Assembly: GCA_963800415.1 (NCBI GenBank)
Contig: CAWDBS010000069.1
Span: forward strand, 37,535-101,534
Origin: Palsa-504 sp963800415
GTDB taxonomy: Bacteria > Actinomycetota > Actinomycetes > Streptosporangiales > Streptosporangiaceae
Direction of reading: 5' to 3'
DNA: 64,000 nt
In this document: positions 16,374 through 24,751 of the stretch, in pieces
Layout: the number at the start of each line of letters is the position of its first letter
Numbering within the stretch: the stretch's first letter is position 1
Position numbers and translations under genes: made by a program
The notes under the pieces: model-generated
Databases searched by the model: none
What the model was told of the DNA's origin: nothing
What the model saw: only the letters and a program-made list of their open reading frames with translations

Positions 16374-16821
16374 TTAATCCCTGAGCTGACGGAGAATACG
16401 GGCGAGGTCGGCGCGGTCGGTCTGGCTCAGCCGAGCCGAAGACCCGCTCGGCCTCGGTTCCGCGCGCGGCGCGGATCGCCTCGAGCACGCTGGCGCCGTG
16501 CTCGGTCAGCTCGACCAGGGTGGCTCGCCGATCGGCGGGGTCGGGCCGCCGCTGGATCAGGCCCCGGGATTCGAGGGCGTCGACGACCTCCGTGGTCGAG
16601 CGCGGCGCGATGTGCAGGTGATCGGACAGCTCCGACAGGCGCATCACCCCGTGCTGCGTGAGCACGGTCAGGGCCCGCAGGTGAGCAGGGGTAATGTCCC
16701 ACGGAGCCAGGGCCCGCCGGGACGTCTCGCGCAGCTGGCGCGCGACCGACCAGAACGCTTCCGACAGCGGCTCCTCGCCGGCTGAGTCGCGCCCGCGGGC
16801 CGTGTCGCGATCCTGGGTCAC
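16374..16821 (-). pseudogene. MarR-family repressor with a late single-base frameshift
   Basis: The first 128 residues are a normal MarR winged-helix protein (FWSVARQLRETSRR, HLRALTVLTQHGVMRLSEL split here, RRPDPADRRATLVELTEHG). At about 16429-16438 the frame slips. The family-type C terminus LSQTDRADLARILRQLRD followed by TAA at 16374-16376 is present in another frame, and one extra G explains the shift. As read, translation would continue through the slipin 3' end to 16339 with unrelated residues. It is divergent from a decayed ABC exporter, a classical MarR/exporter arrangement. A real mutation or a sequencing indel are both possible. Confidence 0.75.
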
Positions 16822-16852
16822 CGGAATAGGATACCAGCGTTTATTGTTGTAG

Positions 16853-16873
16853 CCTCACATTGAGGTAACCTCA
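16853..16873. promoter_or_regulatory. interleaved palindromes, probable MarR operator
   Basis: The sequence reads CCTCA CAT TGAGG TAA CCTCA: two overlapping inverted repeats sharing the central TGAGG arm. The second (TGAGGTAACCTCA) has six-base perfect arms around one base. It lies 32 bp upstream of the MarR start and about 77 bp before the exporter remnant, where an autoregulatory MarR operator is expected. Confidence 0.6.
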
Positions 16874-16949
16874 GCAATGTCTTCCGGCCGGCACCGCGCG
16901 CCCGAGTGCGAGCGCGGCCCACTAGCCCCCGGCAGAATCGAGCAAGCTC

Positions 16950-18585
16950 TTGGCGTCACCACCCACGAATCGAGACACCACCAGCCCAGGCCGCACCCGC
17001 GGCCCGAGGACCGTCACCGCCGCAGAGAAGTCGCAGGCACGCGAGGTGTCCCTGCGCCGCATCGGTCGGCTGTTCACCCCCTACCGATGGAAGCTAGCCA
17101 TCGTCACTGCCATCATCGTGGCCTCCTCCCTCGTCGGGCTGGCTTCGCCGTTCCTGCTCCGCGCGGTCATCGACACCGCCGCCGGCAAGCAAAGTCCAGC
17201 TCTGGCCTGCTATGCGATGGGCGCCGTCGCCACCCTCACCTCGGCATGAGTCCAGACGGATCGAGCACAGGTCGGGCAGGGCAGCACGGGCGAGCACCAG
17301 GGTCTTCGCGCATCTGCAGCGGCAGTCGATCGCCTTCTTCACCCGCACCCGGACCGGTGAGGTCCAGTCCCGCATCACGAACGACATCGGCGGCAAAGAG
17401 ACGTGGTACCTCCACTGCTGACCTTGGGCCGCCAATCTCACCAGCGACCGGCACCGCGGTCGCCATGGACGCCTATCCTGGCGGCTGTCGCTCATCTCGC
17501 TGGTCGTCATGCCGCCGGCCATCTTCCTGACCCGCAGGGTCGCCCGCATGCGCCGGGCCATCACCACGCAGCAGCAGCGCGAGCTGGCCGACCTCAACGT
17601 CACCATCGAGGAAGGGCTGTCGGTCAGCGGCATCCAGCTGGCCAAGACGATGGGCACGGGCCGTCCCTGGTCCAGCGGTTCACCGCTTCCTCGGCCCGCC
17701 TGATCGACCTGGAGCTGCGCTCCCAGCTGGCCGGGCGCTGGCGGATGGCCTCACTAGAGCATCATCTTCGCCGCGATCCCCGCGATCATCTACCTGGCCG
17801 CCGGCCTGCCGGTCACCGCCGGCACCATCAGAATCGGCACCCTGATCGCCTTCACACGCAGAACAGCCTGTTCCGGCCGCTGACCGGGCTGCTCGGCACC
17901 AGCGTCTCGGTGATCAGCTCGCTGGCGCTGTTCGCGCGGATCTTCGAGTACCTCGATCTGCCGGTCGAGGTCGATGAGCCGGCCCACCCGGTCAGCATCG
18001 ACCTGCCGGGTCAACGGGCACGTCCGCTTCGAGGACGCACTTCGCCACCCGGCCGTCGACCGTCCCGCGTGGCCGGCATCGACCTGAGTCCCGGCCGGCA
18101 GGGCGCTCGCCCTGGTCCGCGAGACCGGATCGGGCAAGACCACCCTCGCCTCACTAGTCGCGCGGCTCTACGATCCCAGCAGCGGCACCGTCCGCATCGA
18201 CGGCATCGACATCCGCGACATCAGGCTCGCCGACCTCGCCGCGATCGTCGGCGTGGTCAGCCAGGAGACCTACCTCCTGCACACGACCGTGCGGGAGAAC
18301 CTGCGTTACGCCAAGCCCGAGGCCACGGATGCCGAGATCGAGGACGCCGCCCGCGCCGCCAGAACCACGAGTTGATCGCCGGGCTGCCCGACGGCTACGA
18401 CACTATGGTGGGCTCTCGCGGGCACCGCTTCTCCGGCGGGGAGAAGCAGCGCATCGCCATCGCCAGGACCCTGCTGCGCGACCCGCGGGTGCTCGTGCTC
18501 GACGAGGCCACCAGCGCTCTGGACACCGAAACCGAACGGGCCGTCCAGAAGGCGTTCGACACCCTCGCCCGCGGCCGCACCACCC
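16950..18585 (+). pseudogene. ABC exporter (fused membrane and ATPase half-transporter), multiply frameshifted and truncated
   Basis: Pieces of one ABC half-exporter appear in order but in different frames: membrane domain start (RRIGRLFTPYRWKL, about 17056-17249), QSIAFFTRTRTGEVQSRITND (about 17320-17390), a coupling-helix region (ELADLNVTIEEGLSVSG, about 17580), RPLTGLLGTSVSVISSLALF (about 17875), Walker A ETGSGKTT (about 18125), SQETYLLHTTVRENL (about 18260), then signature FSGGEKQRIAIARTLL and Walker B VLVLDEATSALD (18430-18530). The H-loop and C terminus are missing. At least five reading-frame breaks are needed, plus an in-frame TGA near 17249 and 17419. Walker A is also preceded by Arg instead of Gly. 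It looks like a decayed partner of the MarR gene. Confidence 0.8.
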
Positions 18586-18628
18586 CACCTTCGCGACCCC
18601 GCCGCGCCACGTCTACAAGGAGCCGCCC

Positions 18629-18692
18629 CCCAGGTCTGCGGCCAGTACAGGACGAACTCGTCGATGCCGATCTCGCTGAAGCGCCCCACCAT
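18629..18692 (-). pseudogene. fragment of a luciferase-like (LLM) flavin-dependent oxidoreductase C terminus
   Basis: Read on the minus strand, about 20 residues (VGRFSEIGIDEFVLYWPQTW) match the C-terminal helix-strand region typical of F420-dependent LLM oxidoreductases. The match stops abruptly at the exporter remnant on one side and at the decarboxylase stop on the other. It is a scrap left by rearrangement. The family call rests on this short match only. Confidence 0.4.
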
Positions 18693-18703
18693 GGCTCCAG
18701 GCC

Positions 18704-20366
18704 CTAGCGCATGATCCTGATCGCCGGGGCCGGGTAGCCGTTGAAGGCGCTGGCGCCCGAGTAACAGGTGGTGTAGGCGCCGGCGTTGCCGATCAGCACC
18801 TGGTCGCCGGCCTGCGGCTCCGGTAGCCAGAACCTGGTCGAGGATCGTGTCCTGGCTGTCGCAGCTGGGGCCGGTCAGCGTGCACGGGACCAGCGTCCGG
18901 CAGCCTGCGGCGGGGATGGTGACCGGGAAGCGCAGTTCCCGGCCGGACTCCAGCGCCTCGATCAGGCCGTGGAACGCGCCGGTGTCCAGGCTGACCCGCA
19001 CCGTGCCGTGCCGCCACGCCACCCCGATCACTGAGGCGACCATGGTTCCGGCCGGGGCGGCGATAGCCCGGCCGGGCTCGCAGGCCAGCTGCACTGGGTA
19101 GGGCAGCTGCGCGGCCGCGCGGCTGATCGCGGCGGCGTATTCGGCCAGCGGCGGCGGGTCGGCGTCGTAACGGACCGGGAAGCCACCACCCAGGTCGAGC
19201 ATTTCCAGCCGGATCCCGTCGGCGGCGAGCGCGATCATGATCCGGGCGCACTGGCGGATCGGGCTGTCCCACGCCGCGGGGTCCATCATCTGCGACCCGA
19301 CATGAAACGCCAGCCCGTACGGGATCAGGCCCAGCGATGCGGCGAGCCGCGCCAGGTCTGGCACCTGCCCGGACGGCGCCCCGAACTTGCCCTGGTCGCC
19401 GACCGTGCCGCCGGCCCGGCCAGCCGCGGACGGAGCCAGCCGCAGCAGCACCGCGGCGCCCGGGGCGTGCTCGGCGATCTTGTGCAGCTCGGTGCCGCTG
19501 TCCGCGGCGAACCGCCACACCCCGGCCCGCCGGGCGCGAGCGATGTCGCCGGCGGGCTTGACCGGGTTCGTGTACAGCACCGTCCTAGGGTCGGCGCCGG
19601 CCCGGACCGCCGCGCGGACCTCGGCCCAGGACGCGGCCTCGAACCGGCACCCTGCGGCGTGCAGGCGGGCCAGCAGCCGGGGGTCCGGGTTGGCCTTGAC
19701 CGCATAGTGGACCGCCGCGCCCGGCAGCGCGGCGGCCAGCTCCCGGTAGCGTCCGGCGGCCCGGGCCAGGTCGAGCGACAGGTACGGGGTGACCGGCTTC
19801 GCCGGGCGTTGCGCGGTGACGGCCGACCAGGCCACCCCCCGCCGTGCGGAGGCTTCCAGGCCGTACCAGGCCACGTCGGCGGCGGCCTTCCCCAGCACGA
19901 ACCCGAGCCACACCCCGCCGGGCAGCGGCCGCAGCAGCCACGCGGCGCCGGCCAGGCAGCCAGGGCGGATCAGGAAGCCGTCCGCGGCTTCGGCGACCGC
20001 GCACGACGCCAGCTGCTCGCGCACCGCGTGCCACGCTCCCGCCGCCAGCCTGCGCCATCCGCCCAGGTGGGCGGTGGCGCGGTGGGCCGCCACCACCGTC
20101 TTGGCGCCGATGCAGCCGTAAAACCCGACGGCCTCGCAGATGGTGGCCAGGGCCGCGGCGGCCAGCAGTGACCCAGCCGACCGGTACCCGGCCGCGAAAC
20201 CGGCCACGGCCGCGAGGGTGCCGCACACCTCGGCCAGCCCGAACCGGGCCTGCCATGCCTGCCACCACCCGGCCGGCTGGTCTGGGGCGGGCAGCGCCGC
20301 CACCGCCTCAATACCCCCGGCCGTCACGGGCGCCGCAGCAGCCCCGTCAATAGCCGGCCTGGTCAT
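18704..20366 (-). pseudogene. type III PLP-dependent decarboxylase with N-terminal membrane domain; frameshift near C terminus
   Basis: Residues 1-180 contain hydrophobic segments suggesting three to four membrane helices (for example LAAVAGFAAGYRSAGSLLAA). From about 190 a group IV/type III decarboxylase (ornithine/diaminopimelate decarboxylase fold) follows: PLP lysine in VHYAVKANPDPRLL (Lys224), HVGSQ (about 355), the glycine loop LDLGGGFPVRY, CEPGRAI, and the substrate loop GPSCDSQDT (Cys502, Asp503). Near 18828-18834 one extra base shifts the frame. The expected AGAYTTCYSGASAFNGY tail, with the Tyr that contacts PLP, lies in the next frame and ends at TAG 18704-18706. Without repair the enzyme would be inactive. 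The substrate is unknown. Confidence 0.75.
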
Positions 20367-20595
20367 TTCGCCCCCCGCATATCTCTACGGAGCGGGGCGG
20401 TGCCGCACTGATACACCACCGCGCTGATCGTGAGATGACGGTACGGCGGCCGGGCCGCCTCGGGGATCGGTGCTGTCCCCCAGTTTTCTTGTTGCGCTCC
20501 CCCAGAATTCGCTGCGGTTGACCGCCTTGACAGTACGAATGTAAGTGCGCTGGTCATGGTCCATCCGGGCGGCTCCTGACCGAGGACCCGAAAGA

Positions 20596-21888
20596 TTAGG
20601 GCGGCGGCAGCAGCATCTCCAGGTTGACAGCGTTGGCCATGGCCTGGTAGCCGACGTCATCGGGGTGCAGGTGATCACCGGAGTCGTACGCGGGGTTCAG
20701 CCTCAGCAGGTCGGCAGGATCACGCATCACCGCGTCGAAATCGACGACGCCGTCGAAGGCGCCGCTGGTGCGGATCCAGGTGTTCACCGCCTCGCGCGTG
20801 GCTTCGCCCGCCGCGGTGTAATACCCCGCGCCCTCGAACGGCAGCAGGGTCGCGCCGAATATCCTCAGCCCCCGGGCGTGGGCCTCGCCGATGAGCTGCT
20901 CGTATCCGGCGATGATCCGGGTCGCGCGGATATCGGTGCCCGAGTACCGATCCGCGCTGAACCCGATGTCGTTGATCCCCTCCAGCACGATGACATCCCG
21001 GACACCGGGCTGGTCCAGGGCATCGCGGGTGAACCGCGCCTCGGCGCTGACCCCGCAGCACCGCGAGCCGGTCACCACCCGGTTGCCGCCGATCCCCTCG
21101 TCGGCCACCGCCAGCGCGGGGCCACCCAGCGCGTCAAGCCTCCGGGCCAGGTCGTTGGGCCAGCGGAGGTTAGCGCCGACCGTCGATTGCACGCCGTCGG
21201 TGATCGAGTCGCCGAACGCGACCACGGTCCCGTCCGCTCCGGACGATCGCACAATGAGGCCGCTGAGGTAGTACCACGACGGAGCCAGGGTTGTGAACGC
21301 CCCCGCGTCCGCCTCGGCGGCGTGGTCACCGGCGGCCGACACCCAGTTGACCTGCTGGGCGTCGGAATGGAGCGTGGGCGTGCCCGTCCGGCCCGGCAGG
21401 TACACGCTCACCGCCAGATCCTGCAGCGGCGGCACCCGCATGCCCACCGGATCGCTGACGACCCGCGCGCCGGGCGGGATCTGGACCGACACGCTGCCGC
21501 CGAAGGTCACCGGGTGGATCGTGCCGGGCACCGCCGCGGCGCCCAGCCCCGCCAGGGCCACCGTCACGCGGCCGACCTCCAGCGGCGAGGTGCCGAAGGC
21601 GTTCGTCAGCTCGAGCCGGATCAGATCACCGCCGACGCTGGTGAAGATGATGTCGCGGACCGTCTGGTTGTCGAAGCCGGCCGCAGCCAGCGTGCCGGGC
21701 ACCGCGCGCTGCGGGCTGGCGCTCCAGCTGGTCACCCAGCTGTCCCCGCGGTGGGCCGCGGCGGCCGGGCGGGAGGCCGCGAACATGGCAATGACGGCCA
21801 CCAGGACCAGCGCGACGACGGCACCGGGCAGCCCGACGCGGATCAGCCGGGTGGCTTTTCGGCGACCGGTCCAGCTTGTCTCCGTCAT
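20596..21888 (-). CDS. secreted SGNH/GDSL hydrolase
   Basis: 430 residues. An Arg-rich start and hydrophobic stretch (about 17-38) ending ASRPAAAAH form a signal peptide. A beta-rich N-terminal domain (50-215) precedes the SGNH core: block I VVAFGDSITDG (Ser228), block II Gly in GIGGNRV, block III EGINDIG (Asn306), and block V DHLHPDDVGY (Asp405, His408). Such proteins are exported esterases or carbohydrate deacetylases. Length and domain order match the actinobacterial two-domain subgroup. It is monocistronic, 229 bp downstream of the decarboxylase start on the same strand. Confidence 0.9.
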   Translation of the reverse strand: MTETSWTGRRKATRLIRVGLPGAVVALVLVAVIAMFAASRPAAAAHRGDSWVTSWSASPQRAVPGTLAAAGFDNQTVRDIIFTSVGGDLIRLELTNAFGTSPLEVGRVTVALAGLGAAAVPGTIHPVTFGGSVSVQIPPGARVVSDPVGMRVPPLQDLAVSVYLPGRTGTPTLHSDAQQVNWVSAAGDHAAEADAGAFTTLAPSWYYLSGLIVRSSGADGTVVAFGDSITDGVQSTVGANLRWPNDLARRLDALGGPALAVADEGIGGNRVVTGSRCCGVSAEARFTRDALDQPGVRDVIVLEGINDIGFSADRYSGTDIRATRIIAGYEQLIGEAHARGLRIFGATLLPFEGAGYYTAAGEATREAVNTWIRTSGAFDGVVDFDAVMRDPADLLRLNPAYDSGDHLHPDDVGYQAMANAVNLEMLLPPP

Positions 21889-21985
21889 CGTATCTCCTCA
21901 CTCGCTAACGATCAGTGACCGCCGGAAACAGAGCCGATGATTGCAGTGTGACCCACGCCGGCCAGGACGTACACCCGCCCGCAGT

Positions 21986-22441
21986 TCAGGGCGTTACGTC
22001 TCGATGCATTCGAGCTGCCGGGCCGAACCTGGTCTGGACCTCGTCGCCAGCAACGAAGCCGGCGTCTTCATAAAAGGCAAGGGCATGCTGGTTCGCGGTC
22101 ACCTCGACCCGGCGCACCCCGCGACCACGCGCGATCGCGATCAGGTCCAGCACCAGCGCCCGGCCGATCCCCTGCCTCATCCGCTCGGGAGCCACGAACA
22201 GATCCTCAAGCTCGACAACATCCCCGGCGCTGAGCCAGGTGGCGAAGCCGACAATCCCGCCGTCGGCGACTGCCGCCCGGGTGCGTCCCTCCTTCACCGC
22301 GAGATCGGAAAGCTCGAGGACATCGGGATGGGCGAGCAGATTCGGCCGGTCACCGTTGTTGGACAGGGACGACCTGCGAAACACATCGCGCAGTGCAGTC
22401 ATGTCCCCGGGAACGGCGGCGCGGATCAGGAATGTCGGCAC
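21986..22441 (-). CDS. GNAT-family N-acetyltransferase
   Basis: About 151 residues from the GTG at 22441; the frame is open to 22504. GNAT motifs are FLIRAAVPGDMTALRDVF at the start, motif A VVELEDLFVAPERMRQGIGRAL (the acetyl-CoA pyrophosphate loop is RQGIGRA), and motif B NQHALAFYEDAGF. It transfers an acetyl group from acetyl-CoA to an unknown amine. It lies 97 bp upstream of the SGNH gene on the same strand. Confidence 0.85.
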   Translation of the reverse strand: MPTFLIRAAVPGDMTALRDVFRRSSLSNNGDRPNLLAHPDVLELSDLAVKEGRTRAAVADGGIVGFATWLSAGDVVELEDLFVAPERMRQGIGRALVLDLIAIARGRGVRRVEVTANQHALAFYEDAGFVAGDEVQTRFGPAARMHRDVTP

Positions 22442-22568
22442 ACCTGTAGCTTCCCAACGGCGGCCCTGCGACCACAAGTCACCACCAGGTGGCGTCAGCG
22501 GCACGCGGACGTCGGTTGGACTGGGACCAAGCCCCGGGAGTGCTGGGCAATCTGGCTAGAAATAGCCT

Positions 22569-22751
22569 ATGGCTAATGTGACGGAGTTGCGTGTCGCGCT
22601 CACAGTGCAGGACTTCGACTGGATCGGCGGCAGCTCGCCCTCCAGCAAGGTCCCGTCGAGCCCGACCCGCACGACCGCCGAGACAGGATGGTTCCGCGGC
22701 GAGGAGCCCGCGGTGAAATACATCTCCTGCGCCCGGGCACCCGGACGCTGA
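22569..22751 (+). pseudogene. possible N-terminal scrap of a VOC (glyoxalase-like) gene
   Basis: The first 16 residues (MANVTELRVALTVQDF) match the usual start of VOC/glyoxalase proteins, but the following 44 residues do not continue the fold. The remaining part up to 22897 shows no coding character in any frame. I read it as a truncated remnant; a spurious frame cannot be excluded. Confidence 0.35.
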
Positions 22752-22897
22752 CGTTGCCGGCGGCCCTGCACCGAGCCAGGCCTGGCCGGGACCTAGCGCT
22801 AGCCAGCCCGATGGGTAGCGCGGCAAGCATGCTCCTCGCCGAGGACCTTGCTGCACGAGGTGGATATCTCGGCGTAGCTCATCCACTGCTCCCGGGG

Positions 22898-23179
22898 TCA
22901 GGCGGCGCGCCGGGTGCTGCAGGGCGGGCAAGCGGGGCGGCCGGAACGGCGGGGTGACTCGCCGACGAGCTGCCGGATCCACCGCATGCGGTCGATGGCC
23001 GCCTCGGGGTGATCACCGAACTCCTGGGCCATCCGGGCGGCGCAGCCGCGCACGCCGAACTGCCGCACGGTCAGCCGGACGGCCTCCGCCACCGCATCGC
23101 CGGTCAGCGCGTCCGATCGCTGCAACCCCGACGCGAACAGCGCCGTGCACCGCGCGTCGATCATGTTCAGCCTGGCCAT
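22898..23179 (-). CDS. conserved actinobacterial hypothetical protein, 93 aa
   Basis: The sequence is a compact helical protein: MIDARCTALFASGLQRSD, DAVAEAVRLTVRQFG, RGCAARMAQEFGDHPEAA, MRWIRQLVGE. I recall small actinobacterial proteins with the same RGCAxRMAQEFGDHPE core, often about 70-90 residues, with no assigned function. The last 15 residues are Arg/Pro/Cys-rich and may be read-through. No operon partner is visible. Confidence 0.6.
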   Translation of the reverse strand: MARLNMIDARCTALFASGLQRSDALTGDAVAEAVRLTVRQFGVRGCAARMAQEFGDHPEAAIDRMRWIRQLVGESPRRSGRPACPPCSTRRAA

Positions 23180-23340
23180 GGCGAACCCCTTCGCTTTTCC
23201 CTCGCCGAACCACTGGGCGGTCTGCCTATACAGTGGCGCGCCGGGACCGGGTGATTCGCCGGGAGCAGCGGAAATTCAGGGGATTTACCGGGGCCGGACG
23301 GGTCAGGACGGCTCCATGAGGGTGATGCCGTTCTGCGTGA

Positions 23341-24114
23341 TTACTGCTGGTTCATGTAGGCCTGCTGGGAGATCGGGTGCTCCGGCCCAAGGATCAGCGG
23401 GGTGCTGGCGCTTTCGGCCGCTTGCTTCTGCTGCGCCAGCTGGGATCCTGGCGTGGCATAGAGCACGTGGACCGACGCGTCTCCGCTGCCGCGCGGGCTC
23501 ACCGGTGCCACCGCGGTCGGGTTGCCCTGCTGGTCGGTAACCCAGAGCTGGAAGTCGTCGTACTTGAAGAGCTGGATGTCCACGATCGGCGTGGGATAGT
23601 GATGCACCCCGGCCGGATCCTGGCCTGCAGCCGACACAGCGCCCTGCGGCAGCACCCCGGTGTGGAAGCTAGGCTGCAGTGGCACCCCGGCGTTGAAGAT
23701 CGAGTCGGTCCACCGGGCCACCCCGGCGGCGTCCTGGATGGGGGTGTCTAGCAGGCCGCCGGGATCGAGTTCCTGCTTGATCTCCGGCGCGAGCAGGTCA
23801 TACAGGCGCTTGGCGTTCTGCCGCAGCAGGTCTACCTTGGCCGGATCGGCGCAGAACTGGGCCGACCACTCAATCCCGGCGAGGTTCCGGACCAGGAACC
23901 AGCCCTGGGCATCTTTGAGCCACAGCGCACCGCCGTGATGATCCTGGAACGGCGCCGCCCCGTAGACCAGCCCGGTCGCTCCGGCCGCGATCTGGTTCAT
24001 CTTCGCGCGCGCCGCCACGTACTCGGGCGAATCCGCGCGCTGCGGATGGTTAGGGACGTTGATGCTCCACGGATGCCCCTCGGATTCTGAGTGAACGGGT
24101 TCGGTGCTGGTCAT
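23341..24114 (-). CDS. DUF6424-like conserved protein
   Basis: 257 residues, with GGAGGG at eight bases before the ATG. The central part is strongly patterned: HPWSINVPNHPQR, a DHHGGALWLKD motif, GWFLVRNLAGIEWSAQFCA, LRQNAKRLYDLL, RWTDSIFNAGVPL, FHTGVLPQGAV and HHYPTPIVDIQLFKYDDF. I associate this with the actinobacterial family DUF6424, whose function is unknown. It lies 18 bp downstream of the 111-residue gene on the same strand, so they probably form a two-gene operon. No signal peptide or membrane segment is visible. Confidence 0.7.
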   Translation of the reverse strand: MTSTEPVHSESEGHPWSINVPNHPQRADSPEYVAARAKMNQIAAGATGLVYGAAPFQDHHGGALWLKDAQGWFLVRNLAGIEWSAQFCADPAKVDLLRQNAKRLYDLLAPEIKQELDPGGLLDTPIQDAAGVARWTDSIFNAGVPLQPSFHTGVLPQGAVSAAGQDPAGVHHYPTPIVDIQLFKYDDFQLWVTDQQGNPTAVAPVSPRGSGDASVHVLYATPGSQLAQQKQAAESASTPLILGPEHPISQQAYMNQQ

Positions 24115-24132
24115 CGGGGTTTCCCTCCCTGG

Positions 24133-24468
24133 TCAGGCCTTGTGCAGTGTCGCGATCGTGATGTGGGGCCAGCTCAAGCCGTTGAAGTTCAGCAGCACGG
24201 TCTGGGCGTACTGAAGCTGAGTGGGGGCCGACTGGCCCTGGAGCGTCTCCAGCCAGAACGTGACATTAACGCTTGCGGCGACCGCGTTCGGGCCCTGCAC
24301 CCCGCCCTTAAGGAAGGCAGTATTCGCGGTTCCGCCGCCGGGAACCGGGGTGTCGCTAGTGGTCACGTGCAGCGTGGTCGTGCTGCTGATGTGCTGGCCC
24401 GCGATCGCCGCCCGCAGGATGCCATGGCTGGTAAGAAAAACCAGGGTGCCAGTTCCATAACCCCCCAA
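24133..24468 (-). CDS. conserved hypothetical protein, operon partner of the DUF6424-like gene
   Basis: 111 residues from a TTG at 24468; an in-frame TGA lies seven codons upstream, so this is the only start, with GAGGGG 12 bases before it. The protein is beta-rich (YGTGTLVFLTSHG, STTTLHVTTSD, GGGTANTAFLKGGVQG, ASVNVTFWLETLQG, NGLSWPHITIATL). The pattern suggests a small beta-sandwich and is conserved with the downstream gene in other actinomycetes as far as I recall. Function is unknown. Confidence 0.6.
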   Translation of the reverse strand: MGGYGTGTLVFLTSHGILRAAIAGQHISSTTTLHVTTSDTPVPGGGTANTAFLKGGVQGPNAVAASVNVTFWLETLQGQSAPTQLQYAQTVLLNFNGLSWPHITIATLHKA

Positions 24469-24599
24469 ACCGAGTTGGACCCCTCACGCGGAAACGCGCC
24501 TGTAACTTCGGTACGGAAGCTCAACATTCATCCCATGCCAGTGCATTGTCAAGAACCGCGAGTCACAATTCCGCACGCGCGCCGCGGATCGGGTTTCTC

Positions 24600-24710
24600 A
24601 TGACAAGCAGGCCACCGGACGGCCAGCTCTTCGCGGAAGAAGTAGCGTTCGTCCTCAAGACCTCCACCGGCAAGGTGATGCGCCGCGAGCTGAAGACCCT
24701 CGACGGCTGA
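24600..24710 (+). pseudogene. C-terminal scrap of an AMP-forming acyl-CoA synthetase
   Basis: A 36-residue frame ends in EEVAFVLKTSTGKVMRREL, the C-terminal motif of AMP-binding (ANL) ligases with the catalytic Lys in TSTGK. Nothing upstream resembles the rest of the enzyme, and two or three residues expected before KTSTGK are missing. It is a deletion remnant with no independent function. Confidence 0.6.
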
Positions 24711-24714
24711 GGTT

Positions 24715-24751
24715 ATCCGGCGGCTAGAATCCGGCGGCTAGAATCCGGCGG
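24715..24751 (+). repeat. 14-bp tandem repeat directly before a start codon
   Basis: ATCCGGCGGCTAGA occurs twice in tandem, followed by a partial third copy (ATCCGGCGG) that abuts the GTG start of the alpha/beta hydrolase. The repeat replaces the normal ribosome-binding region; CCGGCGG gives only a weak match to the anti-Shine-Dalgarno sequence. Confidence 0.8.

Noticed and set aside
22479..22982. Minus-strand frame across the VOC-like scrap
   Set aside because: Composition is Arg/Pro-rich and no domain is visible; codon usage does not fit the neighbours.
24715..24751. CRISPR-like tandem repeat
   Set aside because: Units are directly adjacent without spacers and only two and a half copies exist.
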